A DNA stretch of 64,000 nucleotides, taken from contig NZ_JAGUCN010000026.1 in assembly GCF_018271975.1 (NCBI RefSeq), positions 1-64,000 of the forward strand, read 5' to 3'. How positions within the stretch are numbered: position 1 is the first letter of the stretch; the number at the start of each line of letters is the position of its first letter. Positions 25,822-33,691 of this stretch are shown here, piece by piece. The DNA is from Carboxylicivirga mesophila. GTDB lineage: Bacteria; Bacteroidota; Bacteroidia; Bacteroidales; Marinilabiliaceae. The notes below the pieces were generated by a model that ran no database searches, had not been told where the DNA came from, and was given only the letters and a program-made list of their open reading frames with translations. The translations under genes and the position numbers were made by a program.

Positions 25822-26754
25822 CTATTGTAAAATGCTCTTTTTTATTGTTGTTAGCCACAGTTGATAGCTGTCAGGCTTATTATGCTTTTTGAGCTGGCGG
25901 TACAGTCTTTTTAAGTTTTGACTGGTTTGTAGCGGATAGTGCCAAAAGTTCTGGAGGAAATTAAAACTTCTGTTCCATTCCTGATAATAATCAAGTATTA
26001 ATCTGAAGTAGTGATCGTGAAAATCAAACAAGGTCGATTGGTCGTATTGTATTCCTCGGATAGCGAATGGCAATTCTGGTTGCATTAGCAAACCGCGCCC
26101 AATCATGATGCCATTGATTCCAGGGAAGTTTTCAATAATGCTATTGGCAGTGTCCGTCGAAGTAATGTCACCGTTGGCAATTATTTTATGATGGCTGAGC
26201 TCACACAATGCGCCAAAAGCCTGCCAGTCGGGCTGACCATTGTATTTTTGAGTTACCAGTCTTGGGTGGAGGATTAGTTCTTCAAGGGGAAAGTTGTTTA
26301 AAAGCTTTACTATGGTTTTACCTTGTTCGGGCGAGTCGGTGCCCATTCGCATTTTAACCGATACCTTAACATCAATTTCTTGTTTAAAGTAGCTTTCGAG
26401 CATTTCTTGAATCAGTTCGGGGTGCTTAAGTATGCCACCTCCCCGTCGACGTTTGACCAGCATGGGGAAGGGGCAACCCATGTTGATGTTGATCTCCTGG
26501 TAGCCAATTTCCTTTGATTGCCTGGCAAAATTGATTAAAAAGTCAGCTTGATTGGTGACTACCTGGGGAATGCAGTTTAAACCCGCATTGTATTTTTCCG
26601 ATAGTTCGGGATAGAGTTCAAGGCCTTTTGTACCCTCTTTGTTTTCTTCAAAAAACGGGGTGAAATACTTATCCATTTTACCATATGCGCGAGCATGCGC
26701 AAGGCGGTAGAAAGCAGTAGTATAGCTCTGTAGAGGAGCCATGTATGTTTTCAT
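25822..26754 (-). CDS. tRNA-dihydrouridine synthase
   Basis: An FMN-dependent Dus of about 310 residues that reduces uridines in tRNA D-loops. The barrel starts with MKTYMAPLQSYT. The catalytic Cys lies in ININMGCPFPM, followed by a short RRRGGGIL segment. The phosphate-binding Gly-rich end is GINGIMIGRGLL. I start at 26754; an ATG at 26769 overlapping the stop of the upstream amidohydrolase is possible. The 44 codons beyond it to 26886 overlap that gene and lack family similarity. It is probably co-transcribed with the amidohydrolase. Confidence 0.9.
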   Translation of the reverse strand: MKTYMAPLQSYTTAFYRLAHARAYGKMDKYFTPFFEENKEGTKGLELYPELSEKYNAGLNCIPQVVTNQADFLINFARQSKEIGYQEININMGCPFPMLVKRRRGGGILKHPELIQEMLESYFKQEIDVKVSVKMRMGTDSPEQGKTIVKLLNNFPLEELILHPRLVTQKYNGQPDWQAFGALCELSHHKIIANGDITSTDTANSIIENFPGINGIMIGRGLLMQPELPFAIRGIQYDQSTLFDFHDHYFRLILDYYQEWNRSFNFLQNFWHYPLQTSQNLKRLYRQLKKHNKPDSYQLWLTTIKKSILQ

Positions 26755-26761
26755 CGCGTCA

Positions 26762-27796
26762 TCAGGCATTGGTTTGTATGCGGGGGTAGGTGTTACAGGC
26801 ATTGTGGTAGTATAGCTTGTTAATGACCTCTTTCGGAAGGCCCAGGCCTTTAAACGAACCATTAACCTGCCAGGTGGTTTGTTCATCGTCCTGTGTAAAG
26901 AAACGCCATTGGGATAGCCAACGCCGCTTGACCTCTTCGAGCTGCTCCTGTTCGCTTTTATTGTCTGTAAACACTATGTCAGAGCCATACAATAGTCTGT
27001 CCTGATAGTTAATCATAAAGTTGCGTACTTTATCATGCTCCTTGACAGCCTGGTGCTGGAGATGACACACTCGTTCAGCTAAATCCATCTGCATATTGGG
27101 ATAAGCGTCCAATCGCTTTGCAATTTCATCAACGCTGTATTCGCTGCTGCCAAGGTGTGCACCTACGAAACTAAGTTGTTTGTTATTGCTGAGCATCTGA
27201 TTACAGGCTGTAATGTGCCGGGCATGCGATGGCATTTGGGGTTGCAAATACATATGAAACTCAGGGTGGCCGGCATAGTAGCGCTTGTCCGATTCAACGG
27301 TCATTTCATCAATTGGTAGCCAACAGTTCAGCGGCTCACCAAAATGGCCAAGTAAAGGGGTTTTTGTTTTACTCAGATGGTCTAGTAGAGGATGAAATAC
27401 CGGATGGTCAATCATGACCAGTTGGTTGTTGTAGTGCAGCTTCATCCCAACGTTCTTCCATATTTTAGCACCAATGGCCCCGCATTCTTTCTCAGCATCT
27501 GTCTGTTGACAAGCCAGTTTAAGGGTACTTTCTGTTATGGGATCGCTCAGGGGAATGGCTCCAATAAAAAAGTAGTGGTTGGGGAAATTAAACCTGTGCA
27601 GTCGGGCAATCCGCTTTTGCTCTTCAAGCGGCATCCATTCTGTTTCCCGGAAATCTACATTTATTGAAACCAGCTGCATGTTACAGCTTTGTGCAAACCT
27701 GAGAAAGGCATCATTAGCAGTGTAGTAATGCAGATGACTGTCAATTTTGTTGATTGAATAAAAATCCTCAATAGAATAATAGCTTCCCTTTTTCAT
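26762..27796 (-). CDS. Amidohydrolase-family TIM-barrel protein
   Basis: A 344-residue metal-dependent hydrolase of the amidohydrolase 2 type. Metal-ligand motifs are visible: IDSHLHYY at the N-terminus, LLGHFGEPLN and FVGAHLGSSEYSVDE in the middle, and RLLYGSDIVFTD near the C-terminus with the conserved Asp. The family covers decarboxylases and sugar-acid hydrolases; no substrate can be assigned. Its stop lies just upstream of the Dus start and the two are likely co-transcribed. It is divergent from the DeoR-type regulator, with a 300-base gap. Confidence 0.8.
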   Translation of the reverse strand: MKKGSYYSIEDFYSINKIDSHLHYYTANDAFLRFAQSCNMQLVSINVDFRETEWMPLEEQKRIARLHRFNFPNHYFFIGAIPLSDPITESTLKLACQQTDAEKECGAIGAKIWKNVGMKLHYNNQLVMIDHPVFHPLLDHLSKTKTPLLGHFGEPLNCWLPIDEMTVESDKRYYAGHPEFHMYLQPQMPSHARHITACNQMLSNNKQLSFVGAHLGSSEYSVDEIAKRLDAYPNMQMDLAERVCHLQHQAVKEHDKVRNFMINYQDRLLYGSDIVFTDNKSEQEQLEEVKRRWLSQWRFFTQDDEQTTWQVNGSFKGLGLPKEVINKLYYHNACNTYPRIQTNA

Positions 27797-28012
27797 ACCA
27801 AACCCTTAACAGGAGAGCAAAATAAGCAATAATATCAGAGTTGGGTATAAGGTAATATCTACTTTTATAGAACTGATGTTTCGTAATGTTGAGATTTTGA
27901 TGGTGGTTGCTTTCGAAGTAATTGAGATGGTAATGATAAGTAAGGTGTTTGGCTTATTGTTGGTAAGTGGACAATAATGTTTAGTAACTTAATTGCTTTC
28001 AAATGCTTATTG

Positions 28013-28028
28013 AAGTAAAAATTTACTT
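28013..28028. promoter_or_regulatory. Palindromic candidate operator upstream of the DeoR-type gene
   Basis: AAGTAAA (28013-28019) and TTTACTT (28022-28028) form a perfect 7-bp inverted repeat with a 2-base centre, about 70 bases before the regulator start, in the 300-base divergent region 27797-28096. It could be an autoregulatory site. Apart from this and AT-rich sequence I see nothing else in that region. Confidence 0.35.
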
Positions 28029-28096
28029 ATTTTGTGAAAAAATGGCAATGAATGTAACCATACTTGATAAGAGTTGTGGTTGTAAATACAATTATC

Positions 28097-28879
28097 ATGA
28101 ACGATTTTGATCCTAATACAACCGTTGGCCGGAGAGGTTTAATTCTGAAATTATTGGATGCTAAAGGTCAGGTTAATGTACACGAATTAAGTGAGCAGTT
28201 TAATGTAAGTGAGGTGACTATTCGCAATGACCTGACCCAGCTTGAACATAAAAATTTGTTGATAAGGGCGCGGGGAGGTGCGATCAAGACTGATAAGGTG
28301 ACTTTGGATATGAAGCTTTCGGATAAGAAAGTGAAAAATGCTAAAGAGAAGGAAGCGATAGGCAAACGCGCTGCACGCCTGATTGAAGAAGGGGATACCA
28401 TTGTGCTTGACAGTGGAACGACTACCAAAGAAGTATCGAACCATCTGAGTAAGTTTAAGAATTTAACTGTTATAACTAACGCGCTTAATATTGCCGGGCC
28501 ATTGGCTGAGCTGGAGCAAATTAATGTAATTATGCCAGGCGGAGTGATGCGCAAAAAATCGTTGTCATTGGTTGGATCCATCGCGCAAAATAGTTTTAAA
28601 AACTTCTTCTGCGACAAGCTGTTTATCGGTGCTGATGGTATCGATGTTAATTTGGGTTTCAGTACCCCACACCTTGAAGAAGCTGCCCTGAACAGGACCA
28701 TGCTGAAAATGGCTAAAAAGGTTATTTTGGTTGTTGATTCCAGCAAGTTCAAAAAGAGAAGTCTGGCTGTAATTGGTCAAGTTAAAGACATTGATATTCT
28801 GGTGACAGACCGTGGCATTACCGAAGAAGATAAGGAGAAACTATTAAATGCCGGTGTAGAAGTTATCATAACCGACTAA
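28097..28879 (+). CDS. DeoR/GlpR-family transcriptional regulator
   Basis: A 260-residue repressor of the DeoR type. An N-terminal winged helix-turn-helix (VNVHELSEQFNVSEVTIRNDL, split here as the segment from about residue 25 to 45) is followed by a sugar-phosphate sensor domain with the motifs DSGTTTKEV, NALNIAGPL and FIGADGID. These regulators usually sense a phosphorylated sugar and control nearby sugar genes. The ATG at 28097 is used; the TTG 33 bases upstream is unlikely. The sugar-phosphate group at 22021-25734 is a plausible target, but other targets are possible. It ends at a strong terminator. Confidence 0.92.
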   Translation: MNDFDPNTTVGRRGLILKLLDAKGQVNVHELSEQFNVSEVTIRNDLTQLEHKNLLIRARGGAIKTDKVTLDMKLSDKKVKNAKEKEAIGKRAARLIEEGDTIVLDSGTTTKEVSNHLSKFKNLTVITNALNIAGPLAELEQINVIMPGGVMRKKSLSLVGSIAQNSFKNFFCDKLFIGADGIDVNLGFSTPHLEEAALNRTMLKMAKKVILVVDSSKFKKRSLAVIGQVKDIDILVTDRGITEEDKEKLLNAGVEVIITD

Positions 28880-28900
28880 TGATTTACTATTATAAGAATG

Positions 28901-28928
28901 AAGGACTGCTTTAGCGGTCCTTTTTTTG
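28901..28928 (+). terminator. Terminator of the DeoR-type gene
   Basis: Stem AAGGACTGC (28901-28909) / GCGGTCCTT (28914-28922) with one G-T pair, followed by a run of T. Confidence 0.9.
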
Positions 28929-28984
28929 TTTGATAGTATGAACCAAGACTAAATAACCTTGTTAAAAAGAAAAAAACTGACATT

Positions 28985-29761
28985 ATGCACATTATAATAT
29001 CTCCTGCTAAATCACTGGACTTTAAATCAAAGGCACCTGCTACAAATAATTCAGAAATTCGCTTTCCGGATGAAGCAACAGCAATTGCGGCGGCTTTAAA
29101 GGGTTTTAAACCAGATGACTTAAAAAGCTTAATGAAGATTAGTTCAGATCTGGCGCAGCTCAATTATCGTCGATACCAGGTGTGGAAATACCCCTTTGAT
29201 GCAGATGAGGTAAAAGCTGCTCTTTTTGCATTTAAAGGCGATGTATACACTGGGCTTGATGCCATTTCGCTGAGTGAGCAAGAAATCAATTTTGCGAATG
29301 AAAAGCTGCGCATTCTTTCAGGATTGTATGGTTTGCTTAGGCCGCTTGATAATATCATGGCTTACAGGTTGGAGATGGGGACAAAGCTGAATGTGGAGGG
29401 CACCAGGCATTTGTATGAATTTTGGGGCGATAAAATCACTCAGCTGCTGCAGGTCGATATGGATGAACAAGGCTCTGAGGTACTGGTGAACCTGGCTTCC
29501 AATGAGTATTTTAAGGCGATCAACAAAAAAACCTTTAGCAAGCAGATTGTAACGCCTGTTTTTAAAGATTGGAAAGGTGGTCAGTACAAAGTCATCAGTT
29601 TTTTTGCTAAAAAAGCACGAGGAATGATGACCCGTTTCATTATTCAGAACCAAATATCCAGGCCCGAAGACCTGATTGCATTTAGTGAAGGAGGCTATTA
29701 TTACAAGCCAGAGTTGTCGAAAAGTGACTCACCAGTATTTGTTCGCGACCATGAAGGTTAA
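28985..29761 (+). CDS. yaaA: YaaA-family peroxide stress protein
   Basis: A 258-residue YaaA/DUF328 protein. The N-terminal MHIIISPAKSLDF, the FKGDVYTGLDA segment and the C-terminal KKARGMMTRFIIQ region are diagnostic. E. coli YaaA binds DNA and lowers free iron damage during hydrogen peroxide stress; the same role is a fair inference here. The gene stands alone between two terminator-bounded units. Confidence 0.92.
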   Translation: MHIIISPAKSLDFKSKAPATNNSEIRFPDEATAIAAALKGFKPDDLKSLMKISSDLAQLNYRRYQVWKYPFDADEVKAALFAFKGDVYTGLDAISLSEQEINFANEKLRILSGLYGLLRPLDNIMAYRLEMGTKLNVEGTRHLYEFWGDKITQLLQVDMDEQGSEVLVNLASNEYFKAINKKTFSKQIVTPVFKDWKGGQYKVISFFAKKARGMMTRFIIQNQISRPEDLIAFSEGGYYYKPELSKSDSPVFVRDHEG

Positions 29762-29859
29762 TTTGCAGGCTTGTGTTTGATTCCCAACGTTTTTTTTAAT
29801 AACTTTTTTGATGGCAAATGAACGCTGAACGGAGGTTAAATTAATTTAAACACACATCT

Positions 29860-30573
29860 ATGGGCGCAAAAAAAATTATTTTAGAAAGGTATGGTAACCT
29901 GCTTAAGGAGGAATCGTTGGTAACCATGCACGATAAAATTCTTCCGAATACCTTTGTGTTAGAAGCTCCGGAGCCATTCCCGGGTTATTTTGGCTACTAC
30001 AGTGAAATACCATCTGATTCAAAGCCTTTGTATATCTATTTGGTATTAAAAAGATTGTATACACTTGAAGAGATCACCAGAGCTACACAGAATATCAAAA
30101 AATACTTCAGTGCTGACTTTAATGCTGCAGCAGGAGTAGTGAGTATGTACAATAAAGAATATCATGTTATTCGTGTCAGGCATCTTGACTCATTTGATCA
30201 GATAATTGACCTTCAGGCTGGGTATATTGATGAGGGATTTGAATTTAAAAAGGCACCGAAAAATCTACAAGGCTCGGCCATCATTAGGCTGAAGAAGTTT
30301 TTTACCCTAGAAGAGATTGAGGATGGTGTGTATTTTGATCTAGATGAAAAAGATCATGGTTACTTTACGATACCTCAAAAGCTGCCTTGGAAATATTTTG
30401 AGGATATTACCGATAAGGTGAAGAATAATTGGGACTACAGTAAGTTTGATGCTGCGATTGGTCATTTTCATCAAAACTTTGGAATCATTGATATGGTTCG
30501 AATTTATAATCCGAATATCGATAGGGAATACCTGCTGGGAGTCAGGCAGAAGTACCTGGAACGAATCAAATAA
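29860..30573 (+). CDS. Unknown protein with an internal duplication
   Basis: A 237-residue soluble protein that I do not recognise. It has no signal peptide and no membrane helix. Two halves look related: the stretch around NIKKYFSADFNAAAGVVSMY, ending in HVIRVRHL, resembles the stretch around NNWDYSKFDAAIGHFHQNFG, ending in IIDMVRIYNP. Both share F-(N/D)-A-A-x-G and a following I-x-x-V-R, and TLEEI occurs before both. This suggests two copies of a roughly 90-residue domain. It is a single gene, with a TTCG-loop terminator downstream. Confidence 0.75.
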   Translation: MGAKKIILERYGNLLKEESLVTMHDKILPNTFVLEAPEPFPGYFGYYSEIPSDSKPLYIYLVLKRLYTLEEITRATQNIKKYFSADFNAAAGVVSMYNKEYHVIRVRHLDSFDQIIDLQAGYIDEGFEFKKAPKNLQGSAIIRLKKFFTLEEIEDGVYFDLDEKDHGYFTIPQKLPWKYFEDITDKVKNNWDYSKFDAAIGHFHQNFGIIDMVRIYNPNIDREYLLGVRQKYLERIK

Positions 30574-30580
30574 TGAGTGG

Positions 30581-30604
30581 AGCCACCTTCGGGTGGTTTT
30601 TTTG
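30581..30604 (+). terminator. Terminator of the duplicated unknown gene
   Basis: A short CCACC / GGGTGG stem closing on a TTCG-type loop and followed by seven T, 8 bases after the stop. Confidence 0.85.
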
Positions 30605-30730
30605 TGTTTATGTATACCATCAGCAAAAAAGGTTGGGCTTCATAAATTTTCATAATATTTTAATATTAATCTGAAAACCTTTTTGTATTCTTGCGCCTTA
30701 TATTATTGTTATTCATTATAAATAAGATAA

Positions 30731-31489
30731 ATGATTAGGATTAATAGTCAGTTAATCAGTCTTTTTGTTGGTGTCCTGTTGCTGTTGTCTTCCTGCAACT
30801 CGGGTAGGTTTGAATTGAGGCATTCAGATGTGAGTTATCATCTTATAGACAGCTTGGTCGGGTATAATGAGGCGATGGATGCCGTTATAAAACCCTATCG
30901 TGACAGCCTGAACCAGGAGATGCAGAAAGTTATAGGTCATTCGCAACAGGAGTTATCGGGGGGACTGCCAGAAGGGCTCCTTTCAAATTTTGTGACAGAC
31001 CTGATGCTCGTTGAAACAGGATTGTTAAATCCATCGATTAAAGTAGATATTAGTATCGTTAATATAAAAGGCCTTAGAGTACCTGTTAATAAAGGACCAA
31101 TTACCGTTGAAAGTATTTATCAATTAATGCCTTTCGAAAATGAGGTTGTATACCTGACATTGACGCATCAGCAAGTAAAAGAGCTGTTTGATTTTATGGC
31201 ATCAGTAGGTGGCGACGGAATGAGTGGTGCTTCTTTTGCAATAAAAAACAAAAAGGCAGTTGATATTAAGGTAGGTGGTCAAGCACTTGAAGAAAGAAAT
31301 TATATTATTGCCACATCCGATTACCTGGCCGACGGCGGTGATCATTTCAATGTTTTTCTTTCTGCTATAAAAAGAGAAGAGGCAGGCATAAAGGTACGTG
31401 ATGCTATTCTGCAACACATTGAAAGACTGACGGCCAAAAATAAATTAGTTAATAGTCAATTGGATAAACGCATATACTATGCAGAGTAG
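30731..31489 (+). CDS. 5'-nucleotidase C-terminal domain lipoprotein
   Basis: A 252-residue lipoprotein (lipobox LSSC, Cys at about 22) that consists only of the C-terminal substrate-binding domain of UshA-type 5'-nucleotidases. The segments GLLSNFVTDLML, VDISIVNIKGLRVPV, YQLMPFENEVVYLTL and the nucleobase-stacking ATSDYLADGGDHFNVF fit that domain. The catalytic metallophosphatase domain is encoded by the next gene, which overlaps by 11 bases. The pair therefore encodes one split nucleotidase. The domain order is reversed relative to the fused enzyme. Confidence 0.9.
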   Translation: MIRINSQLISLFVGVLLLLSSCNSGRFELRHSDVSYHLIDSLVGYNEAMDAVIKPYRDSLNQEMQKVIGHSQQELSGGLPEGLLSNFVTDLMLVETGLLNPSIKVDISIVNIKGLRVPVNKGPITVESIYQLMPFENEVVYLTLTHQQVKELFDFMASVGGDGMSGASFAIKNKKAVDIKVGGQALEERNYIIATSDYLADGGDHFNVFLSAIKREEAGIKVRDAILQHIERLTAKNKLVNSQLDKRIYYAE

Positions 31490-32393
31490 CAGAAGAAAGT
31501 TTTTAAAGAACACTATTGCAGGAGCAGCAGCTTTAAGTATTTCACCACTGATGCAAAGCTGTATGCAGTCGCCCATTAAGTTGACTATCCTGCATACCAA
31601 TGATGTACATAGTCATATCGATCCTTTTCCGGCTAATGATTCGCGTTGGGCTAATAAGGGAGGTTTTGCCCGGCGGGCAGAATTAATCAATCAAATCCGG
31701 ACTGAGCAGGAGCATGTGCTGTTGTTTGATTGCGGTGATATTTTCCAGGGCACGCCTTATTTTAATATTTACAAGGGGAAACTGGAGATTGAACTGATGA
31801 ATAAAATGGGCTACGATGCTGCTACTATTGGTAATCATGAGTTTGATAATGGCATTGAAGCGTTGGCCAACAATATTCAGCGAGCCAAATTTCCTTTTGT
31901 ATGTACCAACTACGATGTAAGTGATTCGGTGTTGAGCAATTTGATTGTGCCCCATAAGGTTATTCAAAAAGGGCCGTTAAAAGTGGGAGTCATAGGCTTG
32001 GGCATTGAACTGGCCGGGTTGGTGAATCCTAAATCCTATAAGGAAACCCGCTATAATGATCCTATTGAAGCTGCCAACAAAACAGCTCTTGTACTCAAGG
32101 AAAAGCTGGGATGTGATTTGATTATTGCTTTGTCGCATTTAGGTTATAAATATAAGTCAGATAAAGTATCGGATGTAGTACTGGCTGCAAATTCGCAGCA
32201 TATTGATATTATTTTAGGAGGACACACCCATACATTTATGGAAGCGCCTGATAAGGTGAAAAACCTAAATGGTAAGGAAGTTATCGTTAACCAGGCGGGT
32301 TGGGGAGGCATCTATTTGGGGTGTCTTGATTTGGAGCTTACTTTGCAAAATAAAAAATCAGTAGCTTTGGTCAACTCTATTTGTCATGTCTGA
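31479..32393 (+). CDS. Metallophosphatase domain of a split 5'-nucleotidase, Tat substrate
   Basis: A 304-residue protein with a twin-arginine signal (SRRKFLKNT) and a lipobox-like QSC at about 27. The binuclear metallophosphatase domain is complete: LHTNDVHSH, FDCGDIFQGT, TIGNHEFDNG, SHLGYKY and LGGHTHTF. It lacks the C-terminal nucleotide-specificity domain, which the preceding gene supplies. Likely role: hydrolysis of extracellular nucleotides outside the cytoplasm. It overlaps the previous gene by 11 bases and the next by 8, so the three are co-translated. Confidence 0.92.
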   Translation: MQSSRRKFLKNTIAGAAALSISPLMQSCMQSPIKLTILHTNDVHSHIDPFPANDSRWANKGGFARRAELINQIRTEQEHVLLFDCGDIFQGTPYFNIYKGKLEIELMNKMGYDAATIGNHEFDNGIEALANNIQRAKFPFVCTNYDVSDSVLSNLIVPHKVIQKGPLKVGVIGLGIELAGLVNPKSYKETRYNDPIEAANKTALVLKEKLGCDLIIALSHLGYKYKSDKVSDVVLAANSQHIDIILGGHTHTFMEAPDKVKNLNGKEVIVNQAGWGGIYLGCLDLELTLQNKKSVALVNSICHV

Positions 32394-32943
32394 TACATTT
32401 GAATTAAATACAACCGGGCTGGATGAATTGCAAAGCGCATTCAGTCACGATGAACATTTCCAGAGCATTGCATGGCCTCGCATCAGGCTTATTAATGCTA
32501 TCAAAGATGAATTAGAAGGTGCCGGAGAACTTGTTTGGAGGGTGAAATATTCGCCGGTTAACCGTGCTGGTAATGGTATCGTCATCTCTTTACCCGATGA
32601 ACGCCGTAAGTTTCATTTTTATTATACCATTCCTTTAAGCCTGAGATTAACGTGTCATTTGTATTTGGGCGACAATACATTCAATTTCTTCGAAGCACAT
32701 CCTTTATTGATTGAACAAGGCATTATTTCGGCTGAAGAATTTAGGGTAGAGGCGACCAGCAATACCTTACCTCATTTAGTGCTTAGTCAAAGTTCTGATC
32801 GCTATGAGCAGTATTTATTAGCGCAAGCTATTTACGATTCGCAAGAGTTGAGGCAATCAGGGGTATTCCGGCTGCTGGAAAGGAGCTTTGCAAAGTTCAA
32901 CCAGCCCTTACTGTCCATCATTAACGGTACTTATCAGTTATAA
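32386..32943 (+). CDS. Unknown 185-residue protein
   Basis: I do not recognise this protein. It is soluble with no signal peptide. Visible features are WPRIRLINAIKDEL near residue 30, a beta-rich middle (KFHFYYTIPLSLRLTCHLYL) and a C-terminal helical part (RLLERSFAKFN). It overlaps the split nucleotidase gene by 8 bases, so it belongs to that operon, yet it looks cytoplasmic while its partners are exported. It ends at the terminator shared with the Lrp gene. Confidence 0.8.
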   Translation: MSDTFELNTTGLDELQSAFSHDEHFQSIAWPRIRLINAIKDELEGAGELVWRVKYSPVNRAGNGIVISLPDERRKFHFYYTIPLSLRLTCHLYLGDNTFNFFEAHPLLIEQGIISAEEFRVEATSNTLPHLVLSQSSDRYEQYLLAQAIYDSQELRQSGVFRLLERSFAKFNQPLLSIINGTYQL

Positions 32944-32944
32944 A

Positions 32945-32967
32945 AAAGGCTCCTGTGCGGAGCCTTT
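32945..32967. terminator. Terminator between the nucleotidase operon and the Lrp gene
   Basis: A perfect 9-bp stem AAAGGCTCC (32945-32953) / GGAGCCTTT (32959-32967), loop TGTGC. The flanking A-run gives the minus strand a better T-tract; it probably works both ways. Confidence 0.85.
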
Positions 32968-32990
32968 ACTATTTATCTTATCATTCGAAA

Positions 32991-33455
32991 TTAGTCAATT
33001 GGTAGTTGTCGTTTAAAACTCTCATCTAATGAGATGATTGTTTCTGTAGCTGAAATGCCTGCTATGGCCTGAAGTTTATCGTGCAAGATGCGCTTCAAAT
33101 GCTCATTGCTCTTCGCATATATCTTAATGAAGATGGCATATTGACCAGTGGTATAGTGACATTCAACAATTTGAGGAACTTCTTCGAGCATTTTTACTAC
33201 CTTATCAAACAGACTGGCTTTTTTAAGGAAGATACCCATAAAAGCACAAGTGTGGTACCCAATTTTAGCCGGATTGATGATAAACTCTGATCCTTTGATA
33301 ACGCCCATGTTCATAAGGCGCTGTATGCGTTGATGTATGGCTGCTCCTGAAACTTTACATTCACGTGCAACTTCCAGGAAGGGAATTCTGGCGTTTTTGG
33401 TGATAAGCGATAAGATTTTCTTATCAAGGCTATCGATTTGTAAACTGCTCTCCAT
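32991..33455 (-). CDS. Lrp/AsnC-family transcriptional regulator
   Basis: A 154-residue regulator with an N-terminal helix-turn-helix (IDSLDKKILSLITKNARIP, then EVARECKVSGAAIHQRIQRL) and a C-terminal RAM effector domain (about 70-150). Lrp/AsnC proteins sense amino acids and form octamers. No target can be named; a 236-base upstream region separates it from the mechanosensitive channel gene on the same strand. The upstream region is AT-rich and holds no other gene that I can see. Confidence 0.93.
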   Translation of the reverse strand: MESSLQIDSLDKKILSLITKNARIPFLEVARECKVSGAAIHQRIQRLMNMGVIKGSEFIINPAKIGYHTCAFMGIFLKKASLFDKVVKMLEEVPQIVECHYTTGQYAIFIKIYAKSNEHLKRILHDKLQAIAGISATETIISLDESFKRQLPID

Positions 33456-33691
33456 ATCGTATATGATAAATGTTAGGAATCGTAACTAATTACACTCTTT
33501 TATTAATAGTTTGCTACGAAAATAAAACATTAATAGTAAATATCCAACGCTATTTGCCCTCTAAATGAACGTAGTTTGTGCTAACCCTTTTAATTTCAAA
33601 GCAAAGTGTTTGGGTTAAAAGGTGCTAATTAACAAATTGTTACAAAAAAAAATATTTTCAAGATAACAATTGTAACTTCAATTTATAACGA

